From positions 65,919,064 to 65,983,063 of the forward strand of contig NC_080542.1 of assembly GCF_028640845.1 (NCBI RefSeq): 64,000 nt of DNA, read 5' to 3'. The first letter of the stretch is position 1. Every line of letters starts with the position of its first letter. The translations under genes and the position numbers were made by a program. The stretch comes from Ahaetulla prasina (lineage: Eukaryota > Chordata > Lepidosauria > Squamata > Colubridae). Below are positions 10,576 through 22,238 of the stretch, one piece after another. The notes below the pieces were generated by a model. That model had not been told where the DNA came from and ran no database searches. It saw nothing but the letters and a program-made list of their open reading frames with translations.

Positions 10576-12057
10576 CAATGGTGGGTTGCTACCAGTTCGC
10601 CCAGGGGTGAAATCTAAAAAACTTTGCTACCTATTCTGTGGATATGGCTTGGTGGGTGGGTGTGTCCTGTGACTGAGTGGGCATGGCCAACTCAATGTCC
10701 CTCACAGCCATGCCCACTCAGTCACAACCCCCCCACCAAGCCACGCCCACAGAACCCAGTAGGAATTTTTTTTAAAATTTCTATTCTGCCTTTTCCCTTT
10801 TTGCAAGATGCCTACAGCTGCAGCCTCTCTGCCTGCTTGCCACCCACTCACCACCTGTTCTTCCTTCACCTTGGGTCGGGGGCCGGGGCCCAGGGATGTG
10901 CCATTCCCCGAGGCCCTGGAGTCGCCATCTGCCTCAACGGGGTCGGGGAATGCACCATTCCCCAACTCCGGCCTTTCTCTGGAGCTGCCACCCACTCACT
11001 GCCTGCTTGCCGCCTGCTCGCCCTTCACCTTTGGTCAGGGGCCAGGGGCCAGCAATGCCCCATTCCCTGAGGCCCCGGAGTCGCCACCTGCTCGCCGCCT
11101 GCCTCAACCGGGTCAGAGAATGCACCATTCCCCGACACCGGCCTTGTCCTGGAGCCGCCACCCACTCTTCCTTCGCCACGCGGCATATACTTAACATTCC
11201 TCCAGCGGCTGGCTGCCAGGAAAGGCAAGCATCCAAAAGTTACCAGAGTTGCTCTCCTTGAATATGCTGCCTTGTTCTATGCGCTGGCTGCGCAAGTGCA
11301 CACCCAACCTGCCGCTGATAAATAAATGAAATAAACGGTGTGCGCTTGTGCAGCTGGTGCATGGAACAAGCAGCAATGGCGGCGGCATATTCAAGGAGAG
11401 TGACTCCAGTAACTTTTGGACGCTTGCCTTTCCTGGCAGCCAGCCTCTGGAGGAAAGTAAATATACGCCGCGTGGCGAAGGAAGAGTGGGCGGCGGCTCC
11501 GGGGCAAGACTGGTGTCGGGGAATGGTGCATTCCCTGACCCAGTTGAGGCAGGCAGCAAACAGGTGGTGGCTCCGGGGTCTCAGGGGAATGAGGCAGCCC
11601 TGGGCCCTGGGCCCTGACCAAAGGCAAAGGGCGAGGGGGCAGCGAGGGGGCAGCAGCTCCGAGGAAAGGCCGGAGTCGGGGAATGGTGCATTCCCTGACC
11701 AGGTTGAGGCAGGCGGCAGTTCCGGGGCCTCGGGGAATGGGCCCCGGCCCCTGACCGAAGGGCAAGCAGGTGGCGAGCTGCCGTCCCAATGTCCAGCTTG
11801 CGAAGGCTGGCCTGCGGGCCGTGGACTGGTTCGGGGGCATGGCCAGCCAGGGATTGCTACCGGATTGGCGAACCAGACCCAATCTCCGCTATCTACTCGC
11901 CCGATCCAGTCCAATCCGGTAGCATTTCACCCCTGAGTTCGCCCCAGATCAGGAGAACCAGTAGCAGGGTAGAGGCTCTGCCCACCCACCCAGACGCTTG
12001 TGCACATGCACAGAAGCTGAGCGAACCAGTAGCAACAGGTTTTGAAACCCACCCCTG
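10576..12057. mobile_element. Outer hAT MITE (10576-10601 plus 11944-12057) holding a second hAT
   Basis: The left end CAATGGTGGGTTG and right end GAAACCCACCCCTG are inverted. Flanks aacaccag (10568-10575) and aacaccaa (12058-12065) match at 7 of 8. Without the inner element and one copy of its duplication it is about 140 bp. It is the same superfamily as its guest. Confidence 0.85.
10602..11935. mobile_element. Inner hAT-type element, 1.33 kb, largely palindromic
   Basis: It begins CAGGGGTGAAAT and ends ATTTCACCCCTG. A perfect 8-bp duplication, agttcgcc, lies at 10594-10601 and 11936-11943. Roughly 10820-11312 and 11338-11810 are imperfect inverted arms around a centre near 11313-11337. Within each arm a GGGAATGCACCATTCCCC-type unit recurs. 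The many overlapping GC-rich open frames on both strands are by-products of this structure, not genes. Confidence 0.9.
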
Positions 12058-12065
12058 AACACCAA

Positions 12066-13119
12066 TAATACTATTTTTCTACATGGGATACCATGTATTT
12101 AAACTAGGGACACCTTCATGTTTTTGTCTATAGCAAGAGTTGAGGGCTCTGAGAGAAGCAAAAGAAAAAGATGACTCTAGGAAAATTATCAGTGAAGTGT
12201 CATCCCCCATGGTTTTCCTACAGATTTGCAATTTCAGTACTTTTGAATTCTGAAAGATATAAAGACAATTCCATGATAAATGGATGCAAGATTCCATGTT
12301 CATAGGTAATGTAGCTTTAAGACTGACTTTAAAGACAATACAGCTTATCATCGCTGAGATGTGGGGTTTAATTTCTATCACTTTCAGCCAACATTTTTTT
12401 TAAAAAAAGCATGTATATTATAGATAAATTCCCCTATGAAGAAGACAAATTGAAAATTCTAAGACGATTTTGTTTCATTACCCATTACTTCCCTTCCACC
12501 CACAAAAAACTAATAAATGCAGTTCCAGTCATTAAATACCGGTATCTCTTGTCTAATTTACTTGCCATGTGCTTCATGTTTTTAAACTATCTTGATTTCA
12601 GATTATTCTGTCACCCAATTTTTCAATAATACTTTCCAAGTTTTCCTACCGTTATCCATTTTTTGATTGTATTTTTTTCAAAAAATGACACAGCACTATT
12701 GTCTTTATCCACAACCTCCATCCAGGGTTAAACATTGTGTAGTATGAAAATATTTAATCAAATAATTTGTAATCCATTAGGAATTCAAAATGTTATAAAT
12801 AGTTAAGCACTCTAATTTCATCTCCTTTTTTCTCTTTCTTGTTATTATTTATGCACTGAAGCTAAATAGAATATAGAACAGACAAGATAAGTATCTGCCC
12901 TTTTGATCTCTGTAATATTTTTAAAACAATTGTATGAATTAATTTGATTATACAAAGTAGGATTTCCTTCTACGTTTCATTATGATTTAAATGGATGGTG
13001 CTTCACAGCTGTTTTATTATACTACTAACTTTGAAGACTGCCTTTGCTTTTTCATAAAACAGATGAAAAGGAAGAATGGAAACTATTCCCAATATTTTAC
13101 TGAATGTTTTCAATTATTC
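12066..13119. other. AT-rich stretch, nothing recognised
   Basis: No gene or repeat boundary seen. Confidence 0.45.
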
Positions 13120-13127
13120 CTCTAGCC

Positions 13128-13465
13128 CAGTGATGGCGAACCTTTAAGGCACAAGTGCACACGTGCATCCAAACTGCAAGGCGCGGACATGTGCATGTGT
13201 GCCCCACACATGCACCCGCACCCCACATATGCATCCACGCCCTGCCCGAACTGCAAGAGGCGGGCATATGCAGGTTCACAGCCTGCACATGTGGGCTCAT
13301 GGCCCGCGCATGCATGCCCATGGTCCGCAAATATGCGGTAAAGTTCTGAAGACCAGCTGGCCAGTGGGAGGCACGCACGCATGTGTGGCAAAGATGCAAA
13401 ACAGAGCTGGGGCAATGGCTCTGTGTTCCACCTTTACAACATATGCCATAGGTTCGCCACCAGTG
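13128..13465. mobile_element. hAT-type MITE, same family as 1109-1340
   Basis: It begins CAGTGATGGCGAACCT and ends AGGTTCGCCACCAGTG. Flanks ctctagcc (13120-13127) and ctctgccc (13466-13473) match at 7 of 8. The interior is rich in GCACACG / CATGC alternating purine-pyrimidine words. Confidence 0.88.
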
Positions 13466-13508
13466 CTCTGCCCAAATGTTTCCATTTCAAGTCTTGATAG
13501 GTATTCTG

Positions 13509-14149
13509 CTAGTATCTTTTAGACAGAACCATCATTTGAAAATTGAATACATAATGATCTAGCACTTTTTTGACATTCTCCCAAGTTGCTTTCAGTATTG
13601 AGGAGGGGGGGAGGAGGGGGGAATCTCTTGGATATTCAGACATTGGAATGAAGTCCATGTCACTCACTACTTTGAATGGGATTAGTCCCATTCTACTGTG
13701 AACAGCATTATTGTACATAACCTCAGCTTAAGTACTGCTCTACCATGGTATTCAGTCTCTCTGCCTCCACATTGGTGCTCGGATGAAAGGCCAAGCTAAG
13801 GCCTGGGACGATCCAATGGACTGCAGGAACTCTCTCCAGAACTTAACCATGAACTGGACCTCTTGTCTGAGATAATGCTTCATGGTACTCCATGCAGGCA
13901 GTAGATATGCTTCAGGAACAGTTTGGCCAACTGGTGGGCTGAGGGTAGTCCACTGCAGGGTATGAAGTGTGCCTGTTTGGAGAATAAGTCTATTACAGTC
14001 CAGATCACTGTGTTCCCCCCCCCCTTTTTAGCAACTCCACTATAAAGTCCATTGCAATTTCCTCCCATGGCCTCGTTGGCTCTGCTACCAGTTGCAGGAG
14101 TCCAGGGGGTTTTCCTGGTCATTTCTTCATTGTGGCGCAGATGGTGCAA
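13509..14149 (-). pseudogene. Ty3/gypsy integrase remnant
   Basis: A CTIC-containing zinc-binding segment is followed by a [13 protein letters not shown] stretch. Then comes [18 protein letters not shown], the catalytic core around the second Asp, and finally HSRMGLIPFKVV from the C-terminal half (13718-13509). Frames change several times, including within a run of nine C at 14015-14023. It is homologous to the enzyme that inserts the cDNA but is non-functional here. Confidence 0.8.
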
Positions 14150-14153
14150 CTTT

Positions 14154-14589
14154 TCACATAACTATCCAAGGTATCACTTTGAATTGGAAACTCCCTAAGA
14201 GGCATTTGAATGTTATTTTCCATTCATCTCCCTCTCTGATGTGTACTTGGTAGTATGTTTCTCTGAGGTCTAATTTGGTTAAAACTTTACCCTTGGCTAG
14301 GTGAGATAGCATATCCTTCATGAGAGGGAGGGGGTATAGGTTGTGTACACATACGTAGTTTATCCCACGGAAGTCCATGCACAATCTCATAGTTCCATCT
14401 ATTTTTTCTTTGAATAGTACTGGGGCTGCAACCCATGGTTTGACTGGCTTGATGAACCCCCTCACTAGGTTTTTGTCTATATATTTGCATCATGGTGTAC
14501 AGTTTGGGTTTTGGTAGTTTTGCCCCGGGAATGATTTTGATGGTGTAGTCTGTCTCACAGTGGGGGGGCGGAGGTGTAGGACGTTGCAC
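14154..14589 (-). pseudogene. Ty3/gypsy reverse transcriptase fragment without YxDD
   Basis: Two overlapping frames cover the RT fingers: GFIKPVKPWVAAPVLF, then RLCMDFRGIN (motif 1) and LTKLDLRETYYQVHI (motif A with the first catalytic Asp). The sequence stops at FQFKVIPW, before the YxDD box and RNase H. It then passes directly into integrase. An internal deletion has therefore removed the active centre. Confidence 0.8.
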
Positions 14590-14747
14590 TCAGCCTCACT
14601 GGATACTTCCACAAGGTCCTGATATTCTCTCGGGATATGTTAGGCCTCTGGGGTTTTGTCGGAAGTGGCTGCCAGTTGTTCTGGTGAGCTCTTTGGGTGG
14701 TGCTTCTATTTGCTGGTGTGGAGGGGGTTGGGATCCCCTTGCTATTC

Positions 14748-15101
14748 TCAGTGTGCGGCTATCCCCTTGCCACCCTTGACTAGCCAAGAGAATCCCAGTA
14801 TGACTGCATCTGTCATTTTGGGAGCTATTACAAATTGAATTACTTCCCAGTGATTTGCTAGCTCTAGCCTCACTGGTTCAGTCAGGTGGGTGGCATAGGC
14901 TGTCCCCAATAGGAACCCATTGACCTGTTCGAATCGGATTGGGTGGGCCTGTCTTTTCACTCTGATTCCCAGTTTCAGGACCATGGTTAGGTTGATCAAG
15001 CATCTAGTGCAGCCTGAGTCTATTAGGGCTTGAAAAGACCCTGGGTTCCTGTTTTTGGGCTGTGCGGCATATTGGGAAAATAAAAGGATGGACTGGTTCA
15101 C
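14748..15101 (-). pseudogene. Ty3/gypsy aspartic protease remnant
   Basis: A 117-codon open segment contains ALIDSGCTRCLI, the D-S-G active-site loop of retroviral-type aspartic proteases, with Cys after the Gly as in some vertebrate gypsy lineages. Downstream, AVILGFSWL matches the second conserved ILG motif. It lies between the zinc knuckle and the RT fragment, as expected. It would cleave the Gag-Pol polyprotein as a dimer. The frame is open here but isolated by breaks on both sides. Confidence 0.75.
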
Positions 15102-15149
15102 TCGCTATTGGGTCATTTTCACCCTCATCCTGACTGTTGTAGGATTCTG

Positions 15150-16575
15150 GCGACTGGTCATCGTTGCCTGGGGTTCCCCCCCTTCAGCTGGGTAGGGAGG
15201 GACTTTGCAGCCTGGAGGGCTCTCTGGGACATGTTGGTAGCATGCTTGGGGTCTTGTTCCGCTTGTGCCCTGGGTGATGGCTCTGGCCTTGGTTTCAGGC
15301 AGGGGTTGTGCAGGCTGATGCCATGTGGCCTATCCCCCCACATCTGTAGCATTTCAGCGGACTTCATGGGAGGGTTGGTTTTGGGGCCGGCTGTGGTACT
15401 GTGGTTCCCCGTCAGCTGGGTGGCCTCTGGTCTTTAGTGTCCAGTTGCTTTCTCATGTCGTTGGTGCGCAATCCGCCATCAACCTTTATGGCTACTCAGA
15501 ACTACTCAGAGACTCGGTTCGGGATGTCCCAGTAGGCAGTTACCTGGGCAATTTGTTTGTTCAGGCTTGTTCTGAAAAATGAACTAACAGCCGCTCCAGC
15601 AAAGGGATAGCTTCCCAATGACTCTCCTGAATTCACAGATGTGCTCCTTAATGGGTTGTTCCCTCTGCCTTAGGTTTCTGAGCTCAATTTCTGCATACAG
15701 GTCCTTCTCTGCCTCCTCAAATCTGACCTCTAATAGTCATAGGAAGTCATCTACATCTTGCAGTTGTGGGGGGGGGGCTCTCCTCTTGTGGAGGGCTGCA
15801 AGCCGTTCCTTTGCTTCACCATGGCTCTGGTGTCCATAGCGCTGTCAGTGGAGTCAAGGAATAGAGCTAGCTAGTCTGAGTCCCCATCAAATGTTCCTCT
15901 AAATCAGGATGGTTCATTCAGCACTGCTCCTTCCTCTCCTGTCGACCTAAGTAAGCCTGTGCTTGATGTGGCTGGCCATCTTCCTTGGTACTAGTTTGAA
16001 GAGAGTGAGGTAGTTGTCTGCCCTGGGCAGCTTGCCTGTTGCGTGGAAGAGGCACTGGGTGCAGCCTCGGGCTCTTTCTCCTTCTGGTAGGTGAAGAAGA
16101 GGGCTGTGTTCCTATCTGCATCTCCTCACTTCAAGGGGATCAGCTGCACTTCCCCTCTCTTGGGCGGCAGGATGGCCCCTCATCATGAAGGGTGGCTCAG
16201 TAAAATTCCTCCCTCAGCTACTCTATGAAACTCCCCAAGAGCTCCATCAGGGACTTTGGGAGCCTGGCCTGTGCCCAGTCCCACATCCAATCCACTCTTT
16301 CCAGTTCACTCAGGGGCCTTCCCCCTTTCTAGGCATTGGGGTGGGGGATCTCAACCTCAGCTGCTTTAGGGGTTTTATCAGCTGTTTTATGAGTTATTAC
16401 TCATCCCTTCTTGCTGCGGTCGCTGGAGCAAGTGTTTCAGCTTTGATGTTGGGGGGGGGGCTGTACTCCAGTTGCAATTAGGCTGCTATATCCTGGAATT
16501 GCCTGGTTGGAGATGAGCTCTGCCTTCTTTTCAGTCTCTTGGAGCAGGCTCTTCAGATAGTCCATCCTCTGCCAT
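15150..16575 (-). pseudogene. Ty3/gypsy gag remnant with zinc knuckle
   Basis: An ATG at 16575 opens MAEDGLSEEPAP and soon hits a stop. Most of the region is broken into short frames (for example 16121-15918, basic and Gln-rich). At 15351-15310 the minus strand encodes CYRCGGIGHMASAC, a CX2CX4HX4C zinc knuckle. This is the RNA-binding motif expected at the gag C-terminus. Its position just upstream of protease supports the assignment. Gag in this group packages the element RNA. Here it cannot be translated intact. Confidence 0.65.
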
Positions 16576-16607
16576 GGTTATCTGAGTTTCTTTCCAAGCA
16601 CCCCAGA

Positions 16608-17049
16608 TGTCGGGGAGTGACTGGAGAGGCTGGGATCCAGGAAACCTGGTAATCTTAATTAGTTTAAGAAGAGAACTGACTTGCTGTCAGGATTCTGACG
16701 GATGCTCTCATTAATTCATGAGCCTCGAGCCAAGTTTCAAAAGAAATCCAGTTACTTATTAGGAGCAACATGTCGGCACATACCCAAGTGGAGCCAGTTC
16801 TGCCCCACATAATTTATGTCCCAACTATGACCCTGTTTCCCCCCTCCTTCCAGGGTGTGTCCATAAATCACATTCTCCAATGGAGCACTTTCGCAGGCTG
16901 TAGAGAATACACCTCTCCGGCTGGGTCTGGTAACCTAGGCTGCAGCCTTGAGAAAGGTATGTGTGGAATGTGCTTCTGGTAGCTGCCATGTTGCTCTGTC
17001 AGTCCCCCCCTCCCATGGCAACAAGAGAACAGGCCAGGAATGCTTTACA
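16608..17049 (-). repeat. Possible 5' LTR of the gypsy element
   Basis: On the minus strand the segment would start TGTAAAGCATTCC and end CTCCCCGACA, giving TG...CA termini. It sits 32 bp upstream of the putative gag ATG (16575). No second LTR is available for comparison, so the boundaries are a guess. Confidence 0.4.
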
Positions 17050-18859
17050 AGTTGACAGATATATTCACAATGGTAATTGCTTTTCTTTTTGTTTGCCTGA
17101 AAAGAAAGTTGTTAAAAACTGAAACTTTGATATATTTTTTCATCCTTTTTGAGACTATAAGAAGATTATTCTTAAGGAAGTTTTTGAATCAGTACTACAA
17201 CTTATATGTACATAACACTGTTCATTGAAAGCTTACAAAAAAATTCCTTTCTCTTCAGTTTACTTCCTTGTGGTGGACATGTCTGTATGACAGGAATTAT
17301 CTCATTACTTTGTGGTCAGGAGGGTTCTGAGACGACATATGAAGGCAGGCAACTGTAACATCAAGACATTCTGAATTTGAAATATTTCACCTCATAGTAA
17401 ACATATGGTAGTGTCATTCTTTCCTACAACTTTATAAGTGACAAATGTTTTCCAAAGGGACTGCAATACAGGAACAGAGCTCAATATCAGTTTGTTTTCT
17501 CTGTCACTATTATTAAACTAGTTGGGCACAGAAGAGGAATATTAAAACAACATTCTAGGCAGCCATTGCAGAATTATGATAAATCTGGCTTGCTGATGAT
17601 ATGGAACAATGTAAGAATAAGCATAACAGCTTGGGTCACCTTCTGTTTTTCCTCTCTACCTGTCATTCTTAATGGAATAAGTACATCTTATCTTCCGTAA
17701 TACTAACCTCTTATTTTGTCTCTTTTTTGCTGAAATTGTGTCATTTAGATGTCTATGTGGAACCTAAAATAAAAAGATATTGAGAGCACTTATATGGTTT
17801 ATTGTCTTGAATTCACTATTCCCCTTCCATTGAAACACAGGAGTTGCACAGACATTTGGTCAGATTACAAGAACAAAGTTGCTTGATCACCAGCAACTCT
17901 TCTTACATTAGAAAAGAGAAAGAGATACACTCTAAGGATAATACCTTAAATTAGTTGTCCTTCTAATGATGATTTCACTTTTTTGTTTTGGTACAATTCT
18001 GTTTTTTACATAGAAATGTATTTTATCTAATGACTCTTTTATCTAACAAAAAGGAGGGCTTTTTAAAATAGTGTAGTAAAGGAAATAAATTTCCAAGTTG
18101 GAGAAATCTTTGCTAGGCTAGTCGCTGTCAGTTATTAATGTATTCTTTCTTGCTATTATGAATTACATAATACCATGTAAGTAGACTTCTACTCATAGGA
18201 ATTCCCTTGTAATTTTCTGTCCCAGATTTTATTTTTTTCTTCATTTATTCAGGAAAACAAAAAAGGGAGAAAAGTCCTGGATATTTTCTTATTGTTTAAA
18301 AGTCAAGAAAAAAGAACGAATACAATAAAAAGAATATTTCTTTTGTTGGATCAGACTAAACTTCTAATTTTAAAGGCTACCAGGCAGAACCTGATCACTG
18401 CCAAAAATTCAAGATTGTACTGATCACTCCACAGTAGTTGAATATAAACAAGATCAGTATGTCCTGGGAAGTCTTCTAAAAGAAATGCTATGTACCTCTT
18501 CCTAATATTTCTCTAGATGAGGCAGCATAATAAAGCATAGTTTAGGCATTCCATTGTGGTCAACAAAGATATAACCAGTCATTTATAAAGAACTATTCTG
18601 AATTTCCCTTCCATGATTTCAGCAGGCAGAGTATCACATGAGGCCAGCGTGAAAAACCATCTAAAGTTGAGTATTGCTTTATAATTCAGGTAGCTGCTTC
18701 ATCCACTCTAGATAGGGAATCATTTCATAGGGAATCATTTCAATAGAACAAAATGCAAGCTTATAAATACAAGAAAGAAGGTTTTTGTGTTAAAACATGA
18801 AGATGTATCTATGTTTAGACAGGAAATGTTAGAGACAATTGGAAATTTTTAGTCAGAGC
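17050..18859. other. AT-rich stretch, nothing recognised
   Basis: No domain-bearing ORF and no repeat termini seen. Confidence 0.45.
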
Positions 18860-18867
18860 TATTCAAA

Positions 18868-19397
18868 CAGGGCTGAGATTCAGCCGGTTTGGGCGAACAT
18901 ATTGTTAATTTTAATCTGGTTCACCGAACCGGTTGTTCCAAGGACTGGCTGACCCTGCCCTTCCCGCCCCTCGTGATCCATTTTGGCTGTCAGGAAAGCC
19001 TCTGAAGCCTGGGGAGGCAAAAAAACGGGTCTACCAGAAGTCTGGAAACAGGCCCATTTCTGGCCTCCAGAGGGGCTCCAGAGCCTGGGGAGGCCATTTT
19101 CACCCTCCTGGAGGCTCCAGGAAAGCGTCTGGAGCCTGGGGAGGGCGAAAAACAGGCCTACCAGAAGTACCAGAAGTCCAGAAATGGGCTCATTTCCGGC
19201 CTCCGAAGGGCCTCCAGAGCCCGGGGGAAGCCGTTTTTGCCTTCCTGGAAGCTCGAGGAAAGCCTCCGGAGCCTGGAGAGGGTGAAAATGCCTCTCTACC
19301 ATGGTGCAGGAGGCCAAATAGACCAAGCCCTCATGGCCACGCCCACCCAGCAATTGGACAGCGAAATGGTTGCTGAAATTTTTCAATTTCATCCCTA
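18868..19397. mobile_element. GC-rich hAT-type element with internal tandem repeat
   Basis: Termini CAGGGCTGAGATT and AATTTCATCCCTA are inverted. The 8-bp duplication tattcaaa is perfect at 18860-18867 and 19398-19405. Inside, a unit of about 127-137 bp (starting CAGGAAAGCCTCTGAAGCCTGG at 18991, again at about 19118 and 19254) is repeated 2.3 times. Open frames here follow the repeat and are not genes. Confidence 0.88.
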
Positions 19398-19429
19398 TAT
19401 TCAAAGATCAAGATCACTCAAAAGTAACA

Positions 19430-20935
19430 ACACCCACAAAAGAGGAAATGCCAGATATCCTATAGTAGAAAAAGTATCAATAAAGTGCAATGCAATAAAA
19501 TCAATGAAAAATGGCAAAGCTTCAGGAAATAACTCTTACAGTTGAAATGCTGAAAGCTAGTGGTCACATTTTAAATAAAATATTAGCAAAACTCTACTCA
19601 CGATGCCTCAGAGGGGCAAAAATACCTGTGCATGAAAAAATGCTGAATTGATTCTTATACACAAGGGATCCAAGATGATTTAAAGAACTATCACCCAATA
19701 AGCCTTGTTTCAGTCAGCTACAAGGTAATGATAGGTACAAGGTAATCAAGATAATAGCAAAAGGAATATTGAGAACATTAAATGATGCACAGCCAAAGGA
19801 GCAGGCAGGATTCAGAAGTGACTACAGCACAGTAGATCATATCCAGATTGTTCAGCAAGTAACTGAAAGGCACAATGAGTGCACCATGCCTCTGTGCATG
19901 GCTTTCATTGATAGAGAAAGAGGTGAAAAGGTGTTTGACTCAGTATTCCAGCAAACAATAATTAAGGCATTTTTCAATCAAACCATAAACACTGCTTATG
20001 TAAACTTATTACAATCAATATATTAAAAAACAATGACAACAATTTGCTTTAATGATTTAAAGTGGAAATCAAGATAGAACAAGGTATATGACAAGGTAAT
20101 ACGATATCACCCATCCTTTTCTCAGCCTTCCTTGAAGAAGTATTTTGTAAACTAGCCTGGGCAAAAGATGAAATAAAAATAAATCATGCCTATTTAAATC
20201 ACTTAAGATTTGTAGATGATGATGTTCTCTTCTTACAAGACCAAGAAGAGCCACAAAGACACATACAGGAGCTGCACAAAGCAGGAAAACCATTTGGCTT
20301 AAAAACAAACCTGAAAAAGAGCCAGGTTATGTTTAATAAATTCACCAAAGAAAGAAAAAATATATATCTGGAGAAGAACTAGACATAGAAGATCACTTCA
20401 TATACCGTAGCCAATGGATCTCAAAGGAAAGCGATACAATAAAAGAAATTGAATGGCGTGTTAAATGTTGTTGGCAGGCATTCGACAAGCTAAGGATAAT
20501 TATCAAAAACAACCTGCTCCTATGCCTGAAAACTTTTCGATCAGTATGTGCTACTTGCTCTTATATATGCCAGTGACACATGGACACTAACCTCACAATC
20601 AATACAAAATCTAAGAATGGCAAAGAGCCATGAAAAGATACATGCTTGGCATTATAAAACAAGACAGAAAGACATGCACAAGGATTAGAGAACAAACAAA
20701 AATATATGATATCATCAAGAGTATAAAAGAATGAAAATGGACTTGGTTACATAGCAAGAATTGATGGCAGGTGGACCAACACTGTCATAGAATGGATCCC
20801 ACGTGATAAAAAGTGTCCATGAAAGAGACCTAAAACAAGATGGATTTACGACATCAGCAAGTATTGTGGGCCCATTTGGCAAAAGAAAGCTCAGGACCAT
20901 ATTGGTTGGAAACATGTGGAAGATGTTAGATCAGT
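19430..20935 (+). pseudogene. RTE-clade LINE reverse transcriptase remnant
   Basis: In scattered frames the plus strand encodes NAIKSMKNGKASG (RT entry), then PKEQAGFRSDYSTVDHIQIVQQ (motif before A) and PLCMAFID...KVFDSV (motif A). After that come HLRFVDDDVLFLQ (motif C, with V-D-D in place of A-D-D) and NLKKSQVMF. The C-terminus reads GYIARIDGRWTNTVIEWIPRDKK and then RPKTRWIYDI. The last two motifs are characteristic of RTE / Bov-B-like LINEs. There are many stops and frameshifts and the endonuclease is absent. It abuts the hAT at 18868-19397. It is an old, dead fragment. Confidence 0.8.
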
Positions 20936-21184
20936 TCAATTTCTCCAGTATTCATCATTTATTATATTTTTATTATTAATATTCTTATTAATATTCTTAC
21001 TGAAAATACCTTTTACGGAATAAAAATACAATTTTTTAAAAAAGAAAAGAAAAGTAATAAATAAATAGAAAAGAAAAAAGAAATATAAAGAAGTGGCTTC
21101 TGATCTTCTTTACAACAATTATACATGCATTTATATTTATTCTGTTTCTCTGTAGTTTGTGGCTCCCTTATTCCCATCTTTTTT
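20936..21184. other. AT-rich tail after the RTE remnant
   Basis: TTATTAATATTC repeats and A-rich sequence, possibly the RTE 3'UTR. Confidence 0.35.
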
Positions 21185-21405
21185 GTTACTTTTTAACTCA
21201 CCTTTGTTCTTTTTATAAATAACTCAAGGCAATGAATACGCTTAATACTTCTTCCTCCGCATGATGTCCCCACAACACCACCCTGTGGATGGCTCAAAAT
21301 CACCCAGCTGGATAAGTGGCTAAGGCAGTACTAGAAATTACAGTTGCCTGGTTTTAGCCTGGTATCTTAACAACTATTCTACCCTTTGTAATCATTAAAT
21401 ACATA
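21185..21405 (-). repeat. Sauria-type tRNA SINE
   Basis: In reverse complement it reads through an A-box-like head and TTCTAGTACTGCCTTAGCC (degenerate B box), then CCAGCTGGGTGATTTTGAGCC. The tail TTGCCTTGAGTTATTTATAAAAAG completes the family match with 1487-1700 and 56512-56715. Confidence 0.78.
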
Positions 21406-22238
21406 AACAACAAATTCATCTTTGGTCTGTTTTCAGGAAAAAGTCCATAAAAGGTTCCATTCACTGACAAATGTAGTTGTTTTCCTTACTCAAGTAAGAT
21501 AATTGTGCCATCGTTGCAAATTCTGTAATTTTCACCACCGATTAAGAGTATTTCAGAATCTTTCCACTTTTGTGCATATTATGGTATCACTGCAGTTACC
21601 ATGTACAAATCTTCCATAGATCTTTTCTAGTTGTCTACCCATTAGTCCCAATAAAAAATTCTGGCTTTAGTTGAATAATAATCTTTTTCAAAAAATTAGT
21701 CATTGTTTATATTTAAACCCAAAATCCTCTCATGTAGTTTCTGATATGGATCATCTATCAAAGTGACCAAAATACTTTCAGTAAATGATATAGTGGAAAG
21801 CCCAATTGAAACGAGTCTAATCAAGATCATCCAGTGTGCCTGAAATTGTGATGCCACTACCTTTTCATTAACCTTTTGCAGAAAAGACATTTTAGGCATT
21901 TTAAACACCATTTAAAATACACACTATTTGTGTTGTTTAATGTGTGAGTGAGTGTTACTTTAATGAAGATACATAATGTTTTGCCCTGCAGCATCATTGT
22001 GTACCAAAATATTACAAGAACGAAAAGGACTAACAGTGTTTTTAGCCCTTAGCTTCTTTAGCCCATTTACCAGCTGACATTCAATTAAAATATCTGATGC
22101 TAAGAACTGGACAGCAACCAAGTCCTACGTTTCACATCAACCATCAGCTAAGATTTTCTGTTGGAAAGAAATTTATCTAACTACAGATAGTTATCTAACT
22201 ACAGTTGTGAATTGCCATTGTTCTTCCAGTTTCTTTTA
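21406..22238. other. AT-rich stretch, nothing recognised
   Basis: No gene or repeat signal that I can name. Confidence 0.45.

Larger units (their letters stand above)
13509..17049 (-). mobile_element. Degenerate Ty3/gypsy LTR retrotransposon, 3'-truncated
   Basis: Reading on the minus strand there is a probable LTR (17049-16608), a gag-like region with a CCHC zinc knuckle (16575 to about 15150), an aspartic protease (15101-14748), part of RT (14589-14154) and integrase (14149-13509). The order is that of Ty3/gypsy (Metaviridae-type) elements. It ends at the hAT near 13465 with no visible 3' LTR. Many frameshifts and stops are present. Confidence 0.85.

Noticed and set aside
10624..11936. Overlapping GC-rich open frames of 100-224 codons on both strands
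   Set aside because: They lie inside the palindromic hAT, mirror each other across its centre, and contain no domain. They reflect the inverted and tandem repeats.
18880..19404. 174-codon open frame on the minus strand, Pro/Gly-rich
   Set aside because: It spans the tandem repeats and the target duplication of a hAT element, so it is not a gene.
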